Part shown: piece after piece, positions 16,962 to 26,051 of the stretch
Numbering within the stretch: the stretch's first letter is position 1
How the letters are laid out: each line of letters opens with the position of its first letter
Assembly: GCA_041690535.1 (NCBI GenBank)
Contig: JAWLHA010000010.1
Span: forward strand, 1 to 64,000
Direction: 5' to 3'
DNA from: JAWLHA01 sp041690535
Lineage (GTDB): Bacteria; Pseudomonadota; Gammaproteobacteria; Thiohalomonadales; Thiohalomonadaceae
Length of the DNA: 64,000 nucleotides
Made by a program: the position numbers and the translations under genes
Notes under the pieces: model-generated
Told to the model about the DNA's origin: nothing
Databases searched by the model: none
What the model saw: only the letters and a program-made list of their open reading frames with translations

Positions 16962-17075
16962 CTAGAGCAGCGGACAGATAATTTCGACTTCGGCCAACCT
17001 GTAGGGTGGATAAGCGCAGCGCATCCACCATGCGGCGCGAATTGGTGGATGCGCTGCGCTTATCCACCCTACCTG
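16962..17075. mobile_element. Family A palindromic element, copy A3 (degenerate ends)
   Basis: The core TAGGGTGGATAAGCGCAGCG and its mirror occupy about 17002-17072, with a loop inverted relative to copies A1 and A2. The left end (CTAGAGCAGCGGACAG at 16962-16977) is a mutated version of the family terminus, and no right terminus is visible. It fills the centre of the 332-bp hslU-DUF971 gap. The rest of that gap shows only a candidate AT-rich promoter zone shortly before 17240. Confidence 0.68.
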
Positions 17076-17239
17076 CCGCGCCCCACCGCCTGCATCGTCG
17101 ACTTGCATGCGGCCTTCAGGCGCGGGGGTCCCGCTCCTACGGAATGGGGCGTGGGCTCGCGCGTTGAATTGGGAAGCGATCAGCACCACTTGTATCCTGT
17201 ATCTTTTACTCAAGAACAGCGATACCCGAGGATAAAACA

Positions 17240-17617
17240 ATGACCAAACCGGTACCGACGGAAATCACGCTCCACAAGCAGGCCCGCAAGCTGGCGATCG
17301 CCTTCAACGACGGCAAGCACTTTGAGCTGCCTTGCGAGTACCTGCGGGTCTTCTCCCCCTCCGCCGAAGTCCGCGGCCACGGCCCCGGCCAGGAGACGTT
17401 GCAGGTGGGCAAGGAGGACGTAAACATCGAGAAGATCGAGCAGGTGGGGACCTATGCCATCCAACCCAGCTTCGATGATGGCCACCATAGCGGCATTTAC
17501 TCCTGGGAAACCCTTTACGACCTGGGGGTAAATTACGAAAAATACTGGCAGGATTACCTGAACCGGCTCGCCGCCTCCGGTTACACCCGCAAGGAACCGT
17601 CCCAGGCGGCCGAATAG
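17240..17617 (+). CDS. DUF971 family protein (GBBH-like N-terminal domain)
   Basis: A 125-residue protein of the DUF971 family. It resembles the small N-terminal domain of gamma-butyrobetaine hydroxylases but without the oxygenase domain. Motifs seen are PCEYLRVFSPSAEV, the conserved IEKIEQVGTYAIQPSFDDGH segment and SGIYSWETLYDLG. DUF971 genes commonly sit between hslU and ubiE in gammaproteobacteria, as here. Its biochemical role is not established; related domains occur in iron-sulfur carrier and ApbC contexts. GAGGA precedes the ATG. Confidence 0.9.
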   Translation: MTKPVPTEITLHKQARKLAIAFNDGKHFELPCEYLRVFSPSAEVRGHGPGQETLQVGKEDVNIEKIEQVGTYAIQPSFDDGHHSGIYSWETLYDLGVNYEKYWQDYLNRLAASGYTRKEPSQAAE

Positions 17618-17696
17618 CCCGGATGGGGGCCGGCGGAGCCGGCCCGTCGCGGGTCCCGCAATCGAAGGTGCGTGCCGTGCACCCCCAGAGGTAGAG

Positions 17697-18446
17697 ATGA
17701 CCGACGAGAAGACCACCCATTTCGGCTACAAGCAGGTGCCGGTGGAAGAGAAGGCGCGGAAAGTTGCGGACGTGTTTCACTCCGTGGCCGCCAAGTACGA
17801 CCTCATGAACGACCTCATGTCGATGGGCATCCACCGCCTGTGGAAGCGCTTCACCATTGAGATGAGCGGCGTGCGCCGCGGTCAGCGGGTATTGGACATC
17901 GCCGGCGGCACCGGCGATCTGACCGCCCAGTTCGCCCGCATGGTCGGCCCCGAGGGGGAAGTGGTCCTGGCGGACATCAACAGCTCCATGTTGGGGGTCG
18001 GGCGGTCGCGGCTGGTGGATCGGGGCGTGGTGGGCAACGTGGAATACGTACAGGCCAATGCCGAGGCGCTGCCGTTTGAGGAGAACCACTTCGACTGCAT
18101 CACCATCGCCTTCGGCCTGCGCAACGTCACCCACAAGGAGAAGGCCATCGCCTCCATGCACCGGGTGCTCAAGCCCGGCGGCCGGCTCCTGGTGTTGGAG
18201 TTCTCCAAGCCCCGGGTGCCCGGGCTCTCGCCCATCTACGATGCCTACTCCTTCAGCGTGCTGCCAGCCATGGGCAAGCTGGTGACGGGGGATGCCGAGA
18301 GCTACCGCTACCTGGCCGAGTCCATCCGCATGCATCCGGATCAGGAGACGCTGAAGGGAATGATGGAGGAGGCCGGCTTCGCCCGCTGCGACTACCACAA
18401 CCTGACGGGGGGCATCGTTGCCTTGCACCGGGGCTTCAAACTGTAG
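17697..18446 (+). CDS. ubiE: Ubiquinone/menaquinone biosynthesis C-methyltransferase UbiE
   Basis: UbiE C-methylates the benzoquinol ring (and demethylmenaquinol) using S-adenosylmethionine. The 249-residue protein begins with the family block FGYKQVPVEEKARKVADVFHSVAAKYD. It shows the SAM motif VLDIAGGTGDLT near residues 64-75 and the downstream ITIAFGLRNVTHKEKA and VLEFSKP motifs. It heads a cluster ubiE-RDD-ubiJ-ubiB, with AGAGG before the ATG. Confidence 0.97.
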   Translation: MTDEKTTHFGYKQVPVEEKARKVADVFHSVAAKYDLMNDLMSMGIHRLWKRFTIEMSGVRRGQRVLDIAGGTGDLTAQFARMVGPEGEVVLADINSSMLGVGRSRLVDRGVVGNVEYVQANAEALPFEENHFDCITIAFGLRNVTHKEKAIASMHRVLKPGGRLLVLEFSKPRVPGLSPIYDAYSFSVLPAMGKLVTGDAESYRYLAESIRMHPDQETLKGMMEEAGFARCDYHNLTGGIVALHRGFKL

Positions 18447-18455
18447 GCAAGGGCG

Positions 18456-18929
18456 ATGGACGGCCAGGTGCGGTACGCAGGATTCTGGCGCCGGGTCGGG
18501 GCGAGTCTGGTGGACACCCTGCTGCTGGTGATCGTCCTGGTACCGCTTGCGTTGCTGCTCCGGCTCCTGGGCGGCGCGCCGGGCGGCTTGGTCCCGCTGC
18601 TCTTGAACGACCTCCTGCCCATGGTGCTCATCATCTACTTCTGGGTCCGCTTCCGCGGCACCCCCGGCAAACGGCTGCTGGAGTGCCAGGTGGTCGATGC
18701 ACGCACCCTCAAGAGCCTGACCGTCGGGCAGGGGGTGTTGCGTTACCTGGGCTACATTGCCTCCGCCCTGCCGCTGGGCCTCGGTTTTCTGTGGATCGTG
18801 TGGGACCCGCGCAAACAAGGCTTTCACGACAAGATTGCCGGCACGGTCGTACTGCACCGACCGGGGGGGTCCGTCTCCGACGAGGACTTTGGAAAGACGC
18901 TGCAACAACTGATGAAGGAGGCCTCGTGA
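18456..18929 (+). CDS. RDD family membrane protein inside the ubiquinone operon
   Basis: A 157-residue inner-membrane protein with three hydrophobic segments (about 22-45, 50-66 and 95-112). It has the RDD signature: YAGFWRRVGASLVDTLLL near the start, then RFRGTPGKRLLECQVVDA, and WDPRKQGFHDKIAGTVVL near the end. RDD proteins are small membrane proteins, some linked to ion exchange; no precise role is known. It lies between ubiE (9 bp upstream) and ubiJ, whose GTG overlaps this stop, so it belongs to the operon. In many relatives ubiE and ubiJ are directly adjacent. Confidence 0.9.
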   Translation: MDGQVRYAGFWRRVGASLVDTLLLVIVLVPLALLLRLLGGAPGGLVPLLLNDLLPMVLIIYFWVRFRGTPGKRLLECQVVDARTLKSLTVGQGVLRYLGYIASALPLGLGFLWIVWDPRKQGFHDKIAGTVVLHRPGGSVSDEDFGKTLQQLMKEAS

Positions 18930-19552
18930 GCCAGACATCCATGGTGCCGGTCGCCCTGCTGGCGACCCTTGAAACGGCAATCAATGGGGCCCTCGCCCTG
19001 GATCCTGCGACGCTGGAGCGGCTGACGGCGCTGCAAGGGCGGGTCATCGCCCTCGACATCAAGGGCACCGGAGTGCGGCTCATCTTTGCCCCCAGCGGAG
19101 AGGGATTGCGCCTGATGGGCCGCTTCGACGGGGAGCCGGACACCATTATCCGGGCGGCCCCCCTCTCGCTGTTGCGGCTGCAGCTCAGCCAGGGGCAGGA
19201 GGGGCTGTTTACCGGCGAGGTGGAGATCGAGGGCGATGTGGAGCTGGGACAGCGGTTCCAGCGGATCATCGACCGTATCGATCTGGACTGGGAGGAGCAC
19301 CTCTCCCGCCTCACCGGCGATGTGCTCGCCCATCAGGTGGGCAACGGCGTGCGGGGGCTGATGGAGTGGACGCGCAATGCCGCGCACACCCTGGGACTCG
19401 ATGTGGCGGAGTACCTGCAACACGAGCGCACACTGCTGCCGGCGCGGGCCGACGTGGAGGAGTTCCTCACCGCGGTGGATCAGGTGCGCACCGATGTGGA
19501 CCGGCTCGAAGCCCGGGTCCGGCGCCTCGACGAGCGCGCCCGGGGCGAATGA
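18926..19552 (+). CDS. ubiJ: Ubiquinone biosynthesis accessory factor UbiJ (SCP2 domain)
   Basis: A 208-residue protein with an N-terminal SCP2-type lipid-binding domain (about residues 15-110) and a C-terminal helical region. UbiJ binds ubiquinone intermediates and helps hold the soluble Ubi enzyme complex together. The position directly before ubiB and the C-terminal pattern VEEFLTAVDQVRTDVDRLEARVRRL support the call. The GTG start at 18926 overlaps the upstream stop as GTGA and follows AAGGAGG, giving strong translational coupling. Confidence 0.92.
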   Translation: MSQTSMVPVALLATLETAINGALALDPATLERLTALQGRVIALDIKGTGVRLIFAPSGEGLRLMGRFDGEPDTIIRAAPLSLLRLQLSQGQEGLFTGEVEIEGDVELGQRFQRIIDRIDLDWEEHLSRLTGDVLAHQVGNGVRGLMEWTRNAAHTLGLDVAEYLQHERTLLPARADVEEFLTAVDQVRTDVDRLEARVRRLDERARGE

Positions 19553-19654
19553 CGCCACCGCCGGCAGCGCCCGCGGTCGGGCGATAGAGCCGATGAATCG
19601 CCGTCCTGTCAGTCAAATCAGAAGCAGATAATAGAGCAGCGGGGGAACGAGAAC

Positions 19655-21313
19655 GTGATCCGTCCAGGCCAGGCGTTGCGCCTGACGTACATCAGTTGGG
19701 TGCTGTTCAAGCACGGCTTCGACGAGATCATCCTCGCCACCCACCTGTTCCGCCCGGTGCGCTTCCTGCGCTACTTCATGTGGTGGGATCTGCTGCGCAA
19801 GCGCCACGTCCCCCGCGGGGTGCGGATCCGCCAGGCCCTGGAGGAGCTCGGCCCCATTTTCGTCAAGTTCGGTCAGATCCTCTCCACCCGGCGCGACCTC
19901 CTGCCGGAGGATGTGGCCGACGAACTCACCAAGCTGCAGGACCGGGTGCCCCCGTTCCCCGGCGAGCAGGCCCGTACCATCATCGAAAAGGCCTACCGCA
20001 AGCCCCTGAAGGCGGTGTTCTCCCGCTTTGACGAAACCCCGATGGCTTCGGCCTCCATCGCCCAGGTCCACGCCGCCACCCTGCTCTCCGGCGAAGAGGT
20101 GGTGGTGAAGGTGCTGCGTCCCAGCATCGAACCGGTGATCCGCCGGGACATCGGGCTGCTCTACATACTGGCCGACAAGATCGAGCGCTACTGGTCAGAA
20201 GGGCGGCGGCTGCGTCCCACGGAGGTGGTCGCCGAGTTCGAGCGCAACATCCTCGACGAGCTGGACCTGATGCGTGAGGCCGCCTCTGCCTCCCAGCTGC
20301 GCCGCAATTTCACCGGGTCGCCCATTCTCTACATTCCGGAAATCTACTGGCCCCACACCCGCCGCAATGTCATGGTCATGGAGCGGATCAGCGGCATCCC
20401 CATCGGCAAGATCGACGAGATCAGGGCGGCCGGCATCGACATGAAGCTGCTGGCCGAACGGGGCGTGGAGATCTTCTTCACCCAGGTCTTCGTCCACAAC
20501 TTCTTCCACGCCGACATGCACCCGGGGAACATCTTCGTCTCCCCCGAGGGGCAGTACATCGCGGTGGACTTCGGCATCGTCGGCTACCTGAGCGCCGAGG
20601 ACAAACGCTACCTGGCGGAGAACCTCATCGCCTTCTTCAAGCGCGACTACTTCCGGGTGGCGCAGCTCCACGTGGAGTCCGGCTGGGTGCCTCCGGACAC
20701 CCGGGTGGACGACTTCGAGGCGGCCATCCGCACCGTGTGCGAGCCCATCTTCGAGCGGCCCCTGAGCGAGATCTCCTTCGGCCAGCTGCTGGTGCGGCTG
20801 TTCCAGACCGCCCGGCGCTTCAACATGGAGGTGCAGCCCCAGCTGGTGCTGCTGGAGAAGACACTCCTCAATATCGAGGGGTTGGGGCGCCAGCTCTATC
20901 CCGAGCTCGATCTTTGGCGGACCGCCAAACCCTTCCTGGAGAAGTGGATGCGCGAGCAGATGGGCGTCGGGGCGGTGGTCAACCGCCTCAAGGCCAACAT
21001 TCCGCTGTGGGGCGAGAAGCTGCCCGAACTGCCGACGCTGGTGCACGATGTGCTGCACCAGGCCCGCAGCGGTCATCTCCAGGTGCGCAGCAGTGAAGAG
21101 CTGCTGGAGAAGCTGCGGCAGGACATTCGCCGCAACAATCAGCGGACCTTCTCGGCCATCATCGGCGGATCGCTCATCATCAGCGCCGCGCTGTTGCTGG
21201 GGTTGGACGGCTACGCCCCCCGCATGGTGGGAGGCGCCCCCCTGGCCACCTGGATGCTCGGCGCGCTTGGCGCGGTCATTCTTCTCCTCAGCTGGCCCAC
21301 GGGAAAAGAGTAG
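19655..21313 (+). CDS. ubiB: Ubiquinone biosynthesis regulatory protein kinase UbiB
   Basis: A 552-residue atypical ADCK/UbiB-family kinase-like ATPase needed for ubiquinone synthesis. It has the family-specific KxGQ motif (IFVKFGQILSTRRDLLP near 65-85), the alanine-rich nucleotide loop MASASIAQVHAA, the HPGN catalytic-loop equivalent (ADMHPGNIFV) and VDFGIVG. Two hydrophobic helices at the C-terminus (about 495-547) anchor it in the inner membrane. The GTG at 19655 aligns with the usual family N-terminus. It ends the ubi cluster and converges on dctP. Confidence 0.96.
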   Translation: MIRPGQALRLTYISWVLFKHGFDEIILATHLFRPVRFLRYFMWWDLLRKRHVPRGVRIRQALEELGPIFVKFGQILSTRRDLLPEDVADELTKLQDRVPPFPGEQARTIIEKAYRKPLKAVFSRFDETPMASASIAQVHAATLLSGEEVVVKVLRPSIEPVIRRDIGLLYILADKIERYWSEGRRLRPTEVVAEFERNILDELDLMREAASASQLRRNFTGSPILYIPEIYWPHTRRNVMVMERISGIPIGKIDEIRAAGIDMKLLAERGVEIFFTQVFVHNFFHADMHPGNIFVSPEGQYIAVDFGIVGYLSAEDKRYLAENLIAFFKRDYFRVAQLHVESGWVPPDTRVDDFEAAIRTVCEPIFERPLSEISFGQLLVRLFQTARRFNMEVQPQLVLLEKTLLNIEGLGRQLYPELDLWRTAKPFLEKWMREQMGVGAVVNRLKANIPLWGEKLPELPTLVHDVLHQARSGHLQVRSSEELLEKLRQDIRRNNQRTFSAIIGGSLIISAALLLGLDGYAPRMVGGAPLATWMLGALGAVILLLSWPTGKE

Positions 21314-21356
21314 ATGCGAGGAGCCGGCGGTTTTCCCCATCGCCCTCCGTCCAAGC

Positions 21357-22385
21357 TCAGTCCGACTTCCCTGCGTGCTCCAAAGCGGTGCGCTCGGCAA
21401 TGAACGCCTCGAGGATCCGCCCGCCGCGCTCGCCGGCGAGCTCCACGTAACGCTCGCGCACCGGTTCGCTGGCGCGGCGGAACACTGCGCGCTGCGCCGG
21501 GGCGAGGGTCACCATCTCGACATCGGCAGCCCCGCGGATCTTCTCCAGCCGCTCGCGGTTGTAGCGCTCCTGCACCTCGAATATGTAGTCATCCAGCTCC
21601 TCTTTCAGCTCGGCCAGCATGGCCCGCTCCTCCGGCGCCAGACCGGCTACGAACGCCGGATTGGCGATCACCGTGGCGACGAAGGGGAGGTGGCGAGGGA
21701 AGATCATGGTCGTCTGCACCTCATGGAAACTCATCTCCTCGATGGCAAAGACGGGGTTCACCTGCCCATCGATGAGGTTGAGCTGCAGCCCGCTGTAAAC
21801 CTCCGAGTAGGGCATGGGCGTCGGACTGGCCCCGTAGGCCTTGTAGGCCTCCACGAGCAGCGGGGAGACCATGGTGCGCATCTTGAATCCCCGGAAATCC
21901 TCAGGGGTCCTGAGGGGGCGGTTGCCTGTCCACACCATCCAGCCTTCGGGGACCACACTCATCAGCGCCAGCCCCTTCTCCCTATAGGCCTCAGCCAAGG
22001 GGCCGTAGAGGGTCGGGCTGCTCTTCAGCATTCGGCGGTTGACCTCATCGTCGTCGGAGAAGAGGAAGTGGAGCGAGAAGAGTTGGGTCTCCGGAATGAC
22101 CGCCCCCAAGTGGCCAGGGGAGGCAAAGGCAAATTGAATGGCGCCGCTGCGTACCTGTTCGGTAATTTGGGCCGAGGTGCCAAGGGTGCCGTACGGGTAG
22201 ATGATCACCTGGATGCGGCCTTGGCTTAGCGCCTCCACCCGCGCCTTGAAGCGTTGGGCATAGGCGTCTTGGACACTGCCCTGGATCTCCTCCAGGGCGA
22301 ACCGCCACTGGGTGGGTCCAGGGGTGTCGCTGCACGCGATCAACAGAAAGCTCAACAGGGTGGTAAACAGCAGGCGTCGAAACAT
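21357..22385 (-). CDS. dctP: TRAP transporter substrate-binding protein DctP, predicted lipoprotein
   Basis: A 342-residue DctP-family solute receptor for a TRAP transporter, which imports organic anions (often C4-dicarboxylates) driven by an ion gradient. A short signal sequence ends in a lipobox (LLIAC at about residues 14-18), so the receptor is probably lipid-anchored rather than freely periplasmic. Family features include VRSGAIQFAFASPGHLG and FRGFKMRTMVSPLLVEAYKAYGASPTPMPYSEVYSGLQ. Start: ATG at 22385 with GGAGGG six bases upstream. It is divergent from dctQM. Confidence 0.93.
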   Translation of the reverse strand: MFRRLLFTTLLSFLLIACSDTPGPTQWRFALEEIQGSVQDAYAQRFKARVEALSQGRIQVIIYPYGTLGTSAQITEQVRSGAIQFAFASPGHLGAVIPETQLFSLHFLFSDDDEVNRRMLKSSPTLYGPLAEAYREKGLALMSVVPEGWMVWTGNRPLRTPEDFRGFKMRTMVSPLLVEAYKAYGASPTPMPYSEVYSGLQLNLIDGQVNPVFAIEEMSFHEVQTTMIFPRHLPFVATVIANPAFVAGLAPEERAMLAELKEELDDYIFEVQERYNRERLEKIRGAADVEMVTLAPAQRAVFRRASEPVRERYVELAGERGGRILEAFIAERTALEHAGKSD

Positions 22386-22582
22386 CAATACCCTCCAGCA
22401 TTGTCTTGTTCGCGGCGGCGGGCGCCTTAGCGCCCGCGGTGGGACAGCAAGCTGCCGCCGGGGACCGCACGGGGGTGGATTAAGGGGCTTACGGTAGCAC
22501 AATGTGGGTCAGGGATCAGGGGTCGGGGTTTAGGGGGCAGGTTTGGTCAAGCGACGAAAACCCACTCATTGGCAACAGCCCC

Positions 22583-22727
22583 CAGGGTAAACGCATACTC
22601 ACCCAAAAGCGACGTAAGTCCTTGAAAGCAGGTACGCTGTAAATACATCCCTGTACGCTCGACGGCCTGCTTTCAAGGACTTACGTCGCTCACAGCACGG
22701 CCGTGACGTTAGTATGCGTTCACCCTG
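22583..22727. mobile_element. Family B MITE, intermediate-length copy B4 with perfect 10-bp target duplication
   Basis: A 145-bp copy with CAGGGTAAACGCATACT and AGTATGCGTTCACCCTG-type ends (right end altered to GTTAGTATG). Both sides carry CAACAGCCCC (22573-22582 and 22728-22737). The inner arms pair perfectly in the GCGACGTAAGTCC version, but most of the central spacer is deleted. It sits in the divergent dctP/dctQ intergenic region, where promoters of both operons should lie. The stretch 22386-22572 shows nothing else recognisable. Confidence 0.88.
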
Positions 22728-22788
22728 CAACAGCCCCCTGATCCCTTGACCGTGAAATCGACTGCCCAACACGGTATCCTCTTGCCCC

Positions 22789-23352
22789 ATGGCTGAATTC
22801 CCTCGCCACCCGGCGTGGGCCGCATTGAAGAGCCTCGACCGGGGCATTGAGCAGATGGAAAAGCTCGTCCTGGCCGGTTCGGTGCTGCTCATGGCCGGCG
22901 TGAACATCGCCAATGTGTTCGGGCGTAATTTCCTTGGACAGACCCTCGCCTCGGCCGAGGAGCTGAACCAGATCCTCATGGTCCTCATCACCTTCATGGG
23001 GATTGGCTATGGGGTGCGCCATGCCCGTCACATCCGCATGTCCGCCCTTCACGAGCAACTACCAGGGCCGTGGCGCAAGGGGCTGCACATGGTTATTTGC
23101 GCCGGGACGGCCCTGCTGCTGGCCGCGTTGGCCTACCATGCAACCCGCTACGTGGGCGAGGTGCGCACCCTCGGCAGTGTCACCCCGGCACTGCAGATCC
23201 CCCTCTATTTGATCTACCTCTGGGTGCCCGTGGGCCTCGGTCTGGGAGTACTTCAGTATGGATTGGCCCTGTTGGGTAACCTGATGGCCCCGGGAACCTA
23301 TCTATCCCTGCACCGCACGGAAGGCTGCGAGCCACCCGAAGGGGGGGCGTAG
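22789..23352 (+). CDS. dctQ: TRAP transporter small permease subunit DctQ
   Basis: A 187-residue membrane protein with four hydrophobic helices (near 25-45, 62-80, 98-118 and 140-165). It matches the DctQ small permease with its typical VFGRNFLGQTLASAEELNQILMV and GYGVRHARHIRMSAL segments. DctQ bridges the large permease and is required for transport. The stop overlaps the GTG of dctM (TAGTG), indicating coupled translation. Confidence 0.92.
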   Translation: MAEFPRHPAWAALKSLDRGIEQMEKLVLAGSVLLMAGVNIANVFGRNFLGQTLASAEELNQILMVLITFMGIGYGVRHARHIRMSALHEQLPGPWRKGLHMVICAGTALLLAALAYHATRYVGEVRTLGSVTPALQIPLYLIYLWVPVGLGLGVLQYGLALLGNLMAPGTYLSLHRTEGCEPPEGGA

Positions 23353-24641
23353 TGGCCGCGGCCGGACTGCTGCTCGGAGTGATGGTGATTCTGTTGCTCC
23401 TGGGTTTTCCCATGATGGTGCCCCTGCTGGCGTCGACCTTGATCGTGCTGCTGGCCGGTTTCAGCTTCCTCGACCCCACTGTGCTCATCCAGCAGATGAT
23501 TGGCGGCGTCCAGCCTGCAGTCCTGACCGCAGTGCCCATGTTCATCTTCGCTGCCGACATCATGACCCGTGGCCGCACCGCCGATCGGCTGCTGGATGTG
23601 GCCATGAGCTTCGTCGGCCACCTCCGCGGCGGGCTGCCCATTGCCGCGGCAGTGAGTTGCACCCTGTTCGGCTCGGTTTCAGGCTCCACCCAGGCCACGG
23701 TGGTGGCCATGGGCGGGCCCTTGCGGCCGAAACTGCTGCGGGCCGGCTACAGCGACAGCTTCAGCATCGCCTTGCTCATCAACGCCAGTGACATCGCCCT
23801 GCTGATCCCCCCCAGCATTGGCATGATTGTCTACGGCGTGGTCTCCGGCACCTCGGTGGGGGAGCTGTTCATCGCCGGCATTGGCCCCGGCCTGCTGATC
23901 CTGGGAATGTTTTCGTTTTACGCCTACTGGGTGGCCCGCCGGGAAGGGGTGGCCCCCGAGGTGCGCGCCAGCTTCGGTACGCGGATTGCCGCCCTGCGCA
24001 AGGCGGCCCTGCCCCTCCTCTTTCCGGTGGTCGTCATCGGCGGGATCTACAGCGGCCTGTTCAGCCCCACCGAAGCCGCAGCCATCTCCGTGCTGTACGC
24101 CTTGGTGTTGGAAGTGATCATCTTCCGTGCGGTACGCCTGCGGGAGGTCCCTGCACTGGCCCTCTCCACCGGGGTGATCACCGCGGTAGTCTTCATCCTG
24201 GTGGCGGCCGGCAACGCCTTCTCCTGGGTCATCTCCTTCGCCCGCATTCCCGAGCTGCTGTTGGGGGATCTGCTCGTGGCGGCTGCGGCCGATCCCACCC
24301 TGCTGCTGGCGGTCATAGCGGTGGCCTACTTCGTAGGCTGTATGTTCGTGGACCCCATTGTGGTGATCCTCATTCTGACTCCTATCCTCGCCCCGGCCAT
24401 CGCTGGCTCGGGACTGGACCCAGTGCTGGTGGGCACTCTCGTGACACTGCAGGCGGCCATCGGCTCGGCCACTCCGCCCTTTGGCTGCGACATCTTCACT
24501 GCCATGGCGATCTTCCGTCGGCCCTATGGGCAGGTGATCCGCGGCACCCCGCCATTCATTATCATGCTCTTGGGGGCCACGGCCCTTGTGATCCTGTTCC
24601 CCTCCATCGCCTTGGGGCTGCGTGACCTGGCCTTCCGATAG
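23352..24641 (+). CDS. dctM: TRAP transporter large permease subunit DctM
   Basis: A 429-residue large permease with about twelve membrane helices. Family motifs are LLLGFPMMVPLL at the start, SGSTQATVVAMGGPLRPKLLRAGYS, the NASDIALLIPPSIGMIVYGVVSGTSVGELFIAGIGPGLL signature, SGLFSPTEAAAISVLYAL, and GSATPPFGCDIF near the end. It transports the ligand delivered by DctP. The GTG start at 23352 overlaps the dctQ stop. Confidence 0.95.
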   Translation: MAAAGLLLGVMVILLLLGFPMMVPLLASTLIVLLAGFSFLDPTVLIQQMIGGVQPAVLTAVPMFIFAADIMTRGRTADRLLDVAMSFVGHLRGGLPIAAAVSCTLFGSVSGSTQATVVAMGGPLRPKLLRAGYSDSFSIALLINASDIALLIPPSIGMIVYGVVSGTSVGELFIAGIGPGLLILGMFSFYAYWVARREGVAPEVRASFGTRIAALRKAALPLLFPVVVIGGIYSGLFSPTEAAAISVLYALVLEVIIFRAVRLREVPALALSTGVITAVVFILVAAGNAFSWVISFARIPELLLGDLLVAAAADPTLLLAVIAVAYFVGCMFVDPIVVILILTPILAPAIAGSGLDPVLVGTLVTLQAAIGSATPPFGCDIFTAMAIFRRPYGQVIRGTPPFIIMLLGATALVILFPSIALGLRDLAFR

Positions 24642-24694
24642 TTGGCTTTCGGGCCGCGATGTGTACAATCGCGGGCGACAGAAGAGGGCAGGCG

Positions 24695-25327
24695 ATGCGA
24701 CTACTCCAGAATCTCTTTGACAACAACCGGCAGTGGGCAGACGAGATCAAGACCTCCGAGCCCGACTTCTTCCAAAAGCTGGCCCGCCAGCAGGCACCCG
24801 AGTACCTGTGGATCGGCTGCTCCGACAGCCGTGTGCCGGCCAACGAGATCGTCGGTCTGATGCCCGGCGAGCTCTTCGTCCACCGCAATGTCGCCAATGT
24901 AGTGATTCACACCGACCTCAACTGCCTGTCCGTGCTTCAGTATGCCGTGGACGTGCTGAGGGTGAAGCACATCATGGTGGTGGGCCACTACGGGTGCGGC
25001 GGCGTCCGGGCGGCCATGCAGAACCGTGATCTTGGGCTCATCGACAACTGGTTACGCAGCATCAAGGATGTGTACAACAAGCATTACGACAGGGTGTCGG
25101 CCATCGAGGACAGCCGCAAACGTCTCGATCTGATGTGCGAGCTCAACGTCATCGAACAGGTCGCGAACGTCTGCCATACCACGGTGGTCCAGAATGCCTG
25201 GCGTCGCGGCCACACGCTCGCGGTGCACGGATGGATCTACGGCATCGAGGATGGGATTCTGCGGGACATGGGAGTGACCGTGAGCGGCGATGACCAAGTG
25301 CCGCCCATGTACCGGTATGAAGAGTAG
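24695..25327 (+). CDS. can: Beta-class carbonic anhydrase
   Basis: A 210-residue beta-carbonic anhydrase interconverting CO2 and bicarbonate. Zinc ligands Cys42, His98 and Cys101, and the catalytic dyad Asp44/Arg46 (IGCSDSRVP and VGHYGCGG), fall at the same positions as in the E. coli Can enzyme. Length and the C-terminal HGWIYGIEDGILRDMGV are typical. Start: ATG at 24695 after GAAGAGGG; an upstream ATG at 24659 is less supported. It follows dctM by 53 bp and could be transcribed with the TRAP genes. It is the second carbonic-anhydrase-type gene in the window. Confidence 0.96.
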   Translation: MRLLQNLFDNNRQWADEIKTSEPDFFQKLARQQAPEYLWIGCSDSRVPANEIVGLMPGELFVHRNVANVVIHTDLNCLSVLQYAVDVLRVKHIMVVGHYGCGGVRAAMQNRDLGLIDNWLRSIKDVYNKHYDRVSAIEDSRKRLDLMCELNVIEQVANVCHTTVVQNAWRRGHTLAVHGWIYGIEDGILRDMGVTVSGDDQVPPMYRYEE

Positions 25328-25493
25328 GGGCGAGAGGCGAGGGAGGAGGTACGAGGAGGATCGCGGCGTCTTCCCTTGAGCATGGCCCTGCAGGTCAGGC
25401 TGCAACATGCCAGGCAGCCGCCGACCGGCCCGGAAGTCGGGCGTAACAATGCCTCCGCACCACGCCGATGGGTTTCGCTGCGCTCGGCCCCGC

Positions 25494-26051
25494 CTATCCC
25501 AGGGATCTGACCAGCCCAGTCTCCACCTGATCCCGCTTTGCCCGGCCCACCAGCAGTTCGATGAGCCTGAGGGCAAAGTCCATGGCGGTCCCCGGGCCCC
25601 TGGAGGTCACCACCGTGCCGTCCTGAACCACCGCGTCCGTGACATAGGTGGTGGTGGGCAGATCCATCTGGTCCACGAACCCGGGATAGCTGGTGGCGCG
25701 CCTGCCATCGAGCAGCCCGGCGTTGGCGAGCACCTTGGGGGCGGCGCAGATGGCGGCGGTGAACTTGCCACTGCCGGCCATGTTGCGCAGGAGCCGCAGC
25801 ACCCGAGGATCCTTGTCGAGGTTATCCGCCCCTGCGGCTCCCCCCGGCAGCACGACCATATCGAACTCACGGGCCAGTGCCTCATCCAGGGTCATGTCGG
25901 GCACCAGGACCACGCCCCGCGAACCCCTCACCGGTCCCGGTTCCAACCCGGCACTGATCACGCTGATGCCTGCGCGGACCAGGAGATCGATGACGGTCAC
26001 CGCCTCCAGCTCTTCGAAGCCGGGCGCGAGGGGGACAACTACATCAGGCAT
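25494..26051 (-). CDS. DJ-1/YajL family protein
   Basis: A 185-residue protein of the DJ-1/ThiJ/YajL group. The nucleophilic-elbow cysteine is Cys102 in TAAICAAPKVLANAGLLDG, and the partner Glu14 is in PGFEELEAV; both match DJ-1 active sites. Family members protect against oxidative or carbonyl stress as chaperones, glyoxalases or deglycases, with activities still debated. Start: ATG at 26051 with AGGAG upstream. The gap 25328-25493 before it has no recognisable feature. Confidence 0.92.
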   Translation of the reverse strand: MPDVVVPLAPGFEELEAVTVIDLLVRAGISVISAGLEPGPVRGSRGVVLVPDMTLDEALAREFDMVVLPGGAAGADNLDKDPRVLRLLRNMAGSGKFTAAICAAPKVLANAGLLDGRRATSYPGFVDQMDLPTTTYVTDAVVQDGTVVTSRGPGTAMDFALRLIELLVGRAKRDQVETGLVRSLG

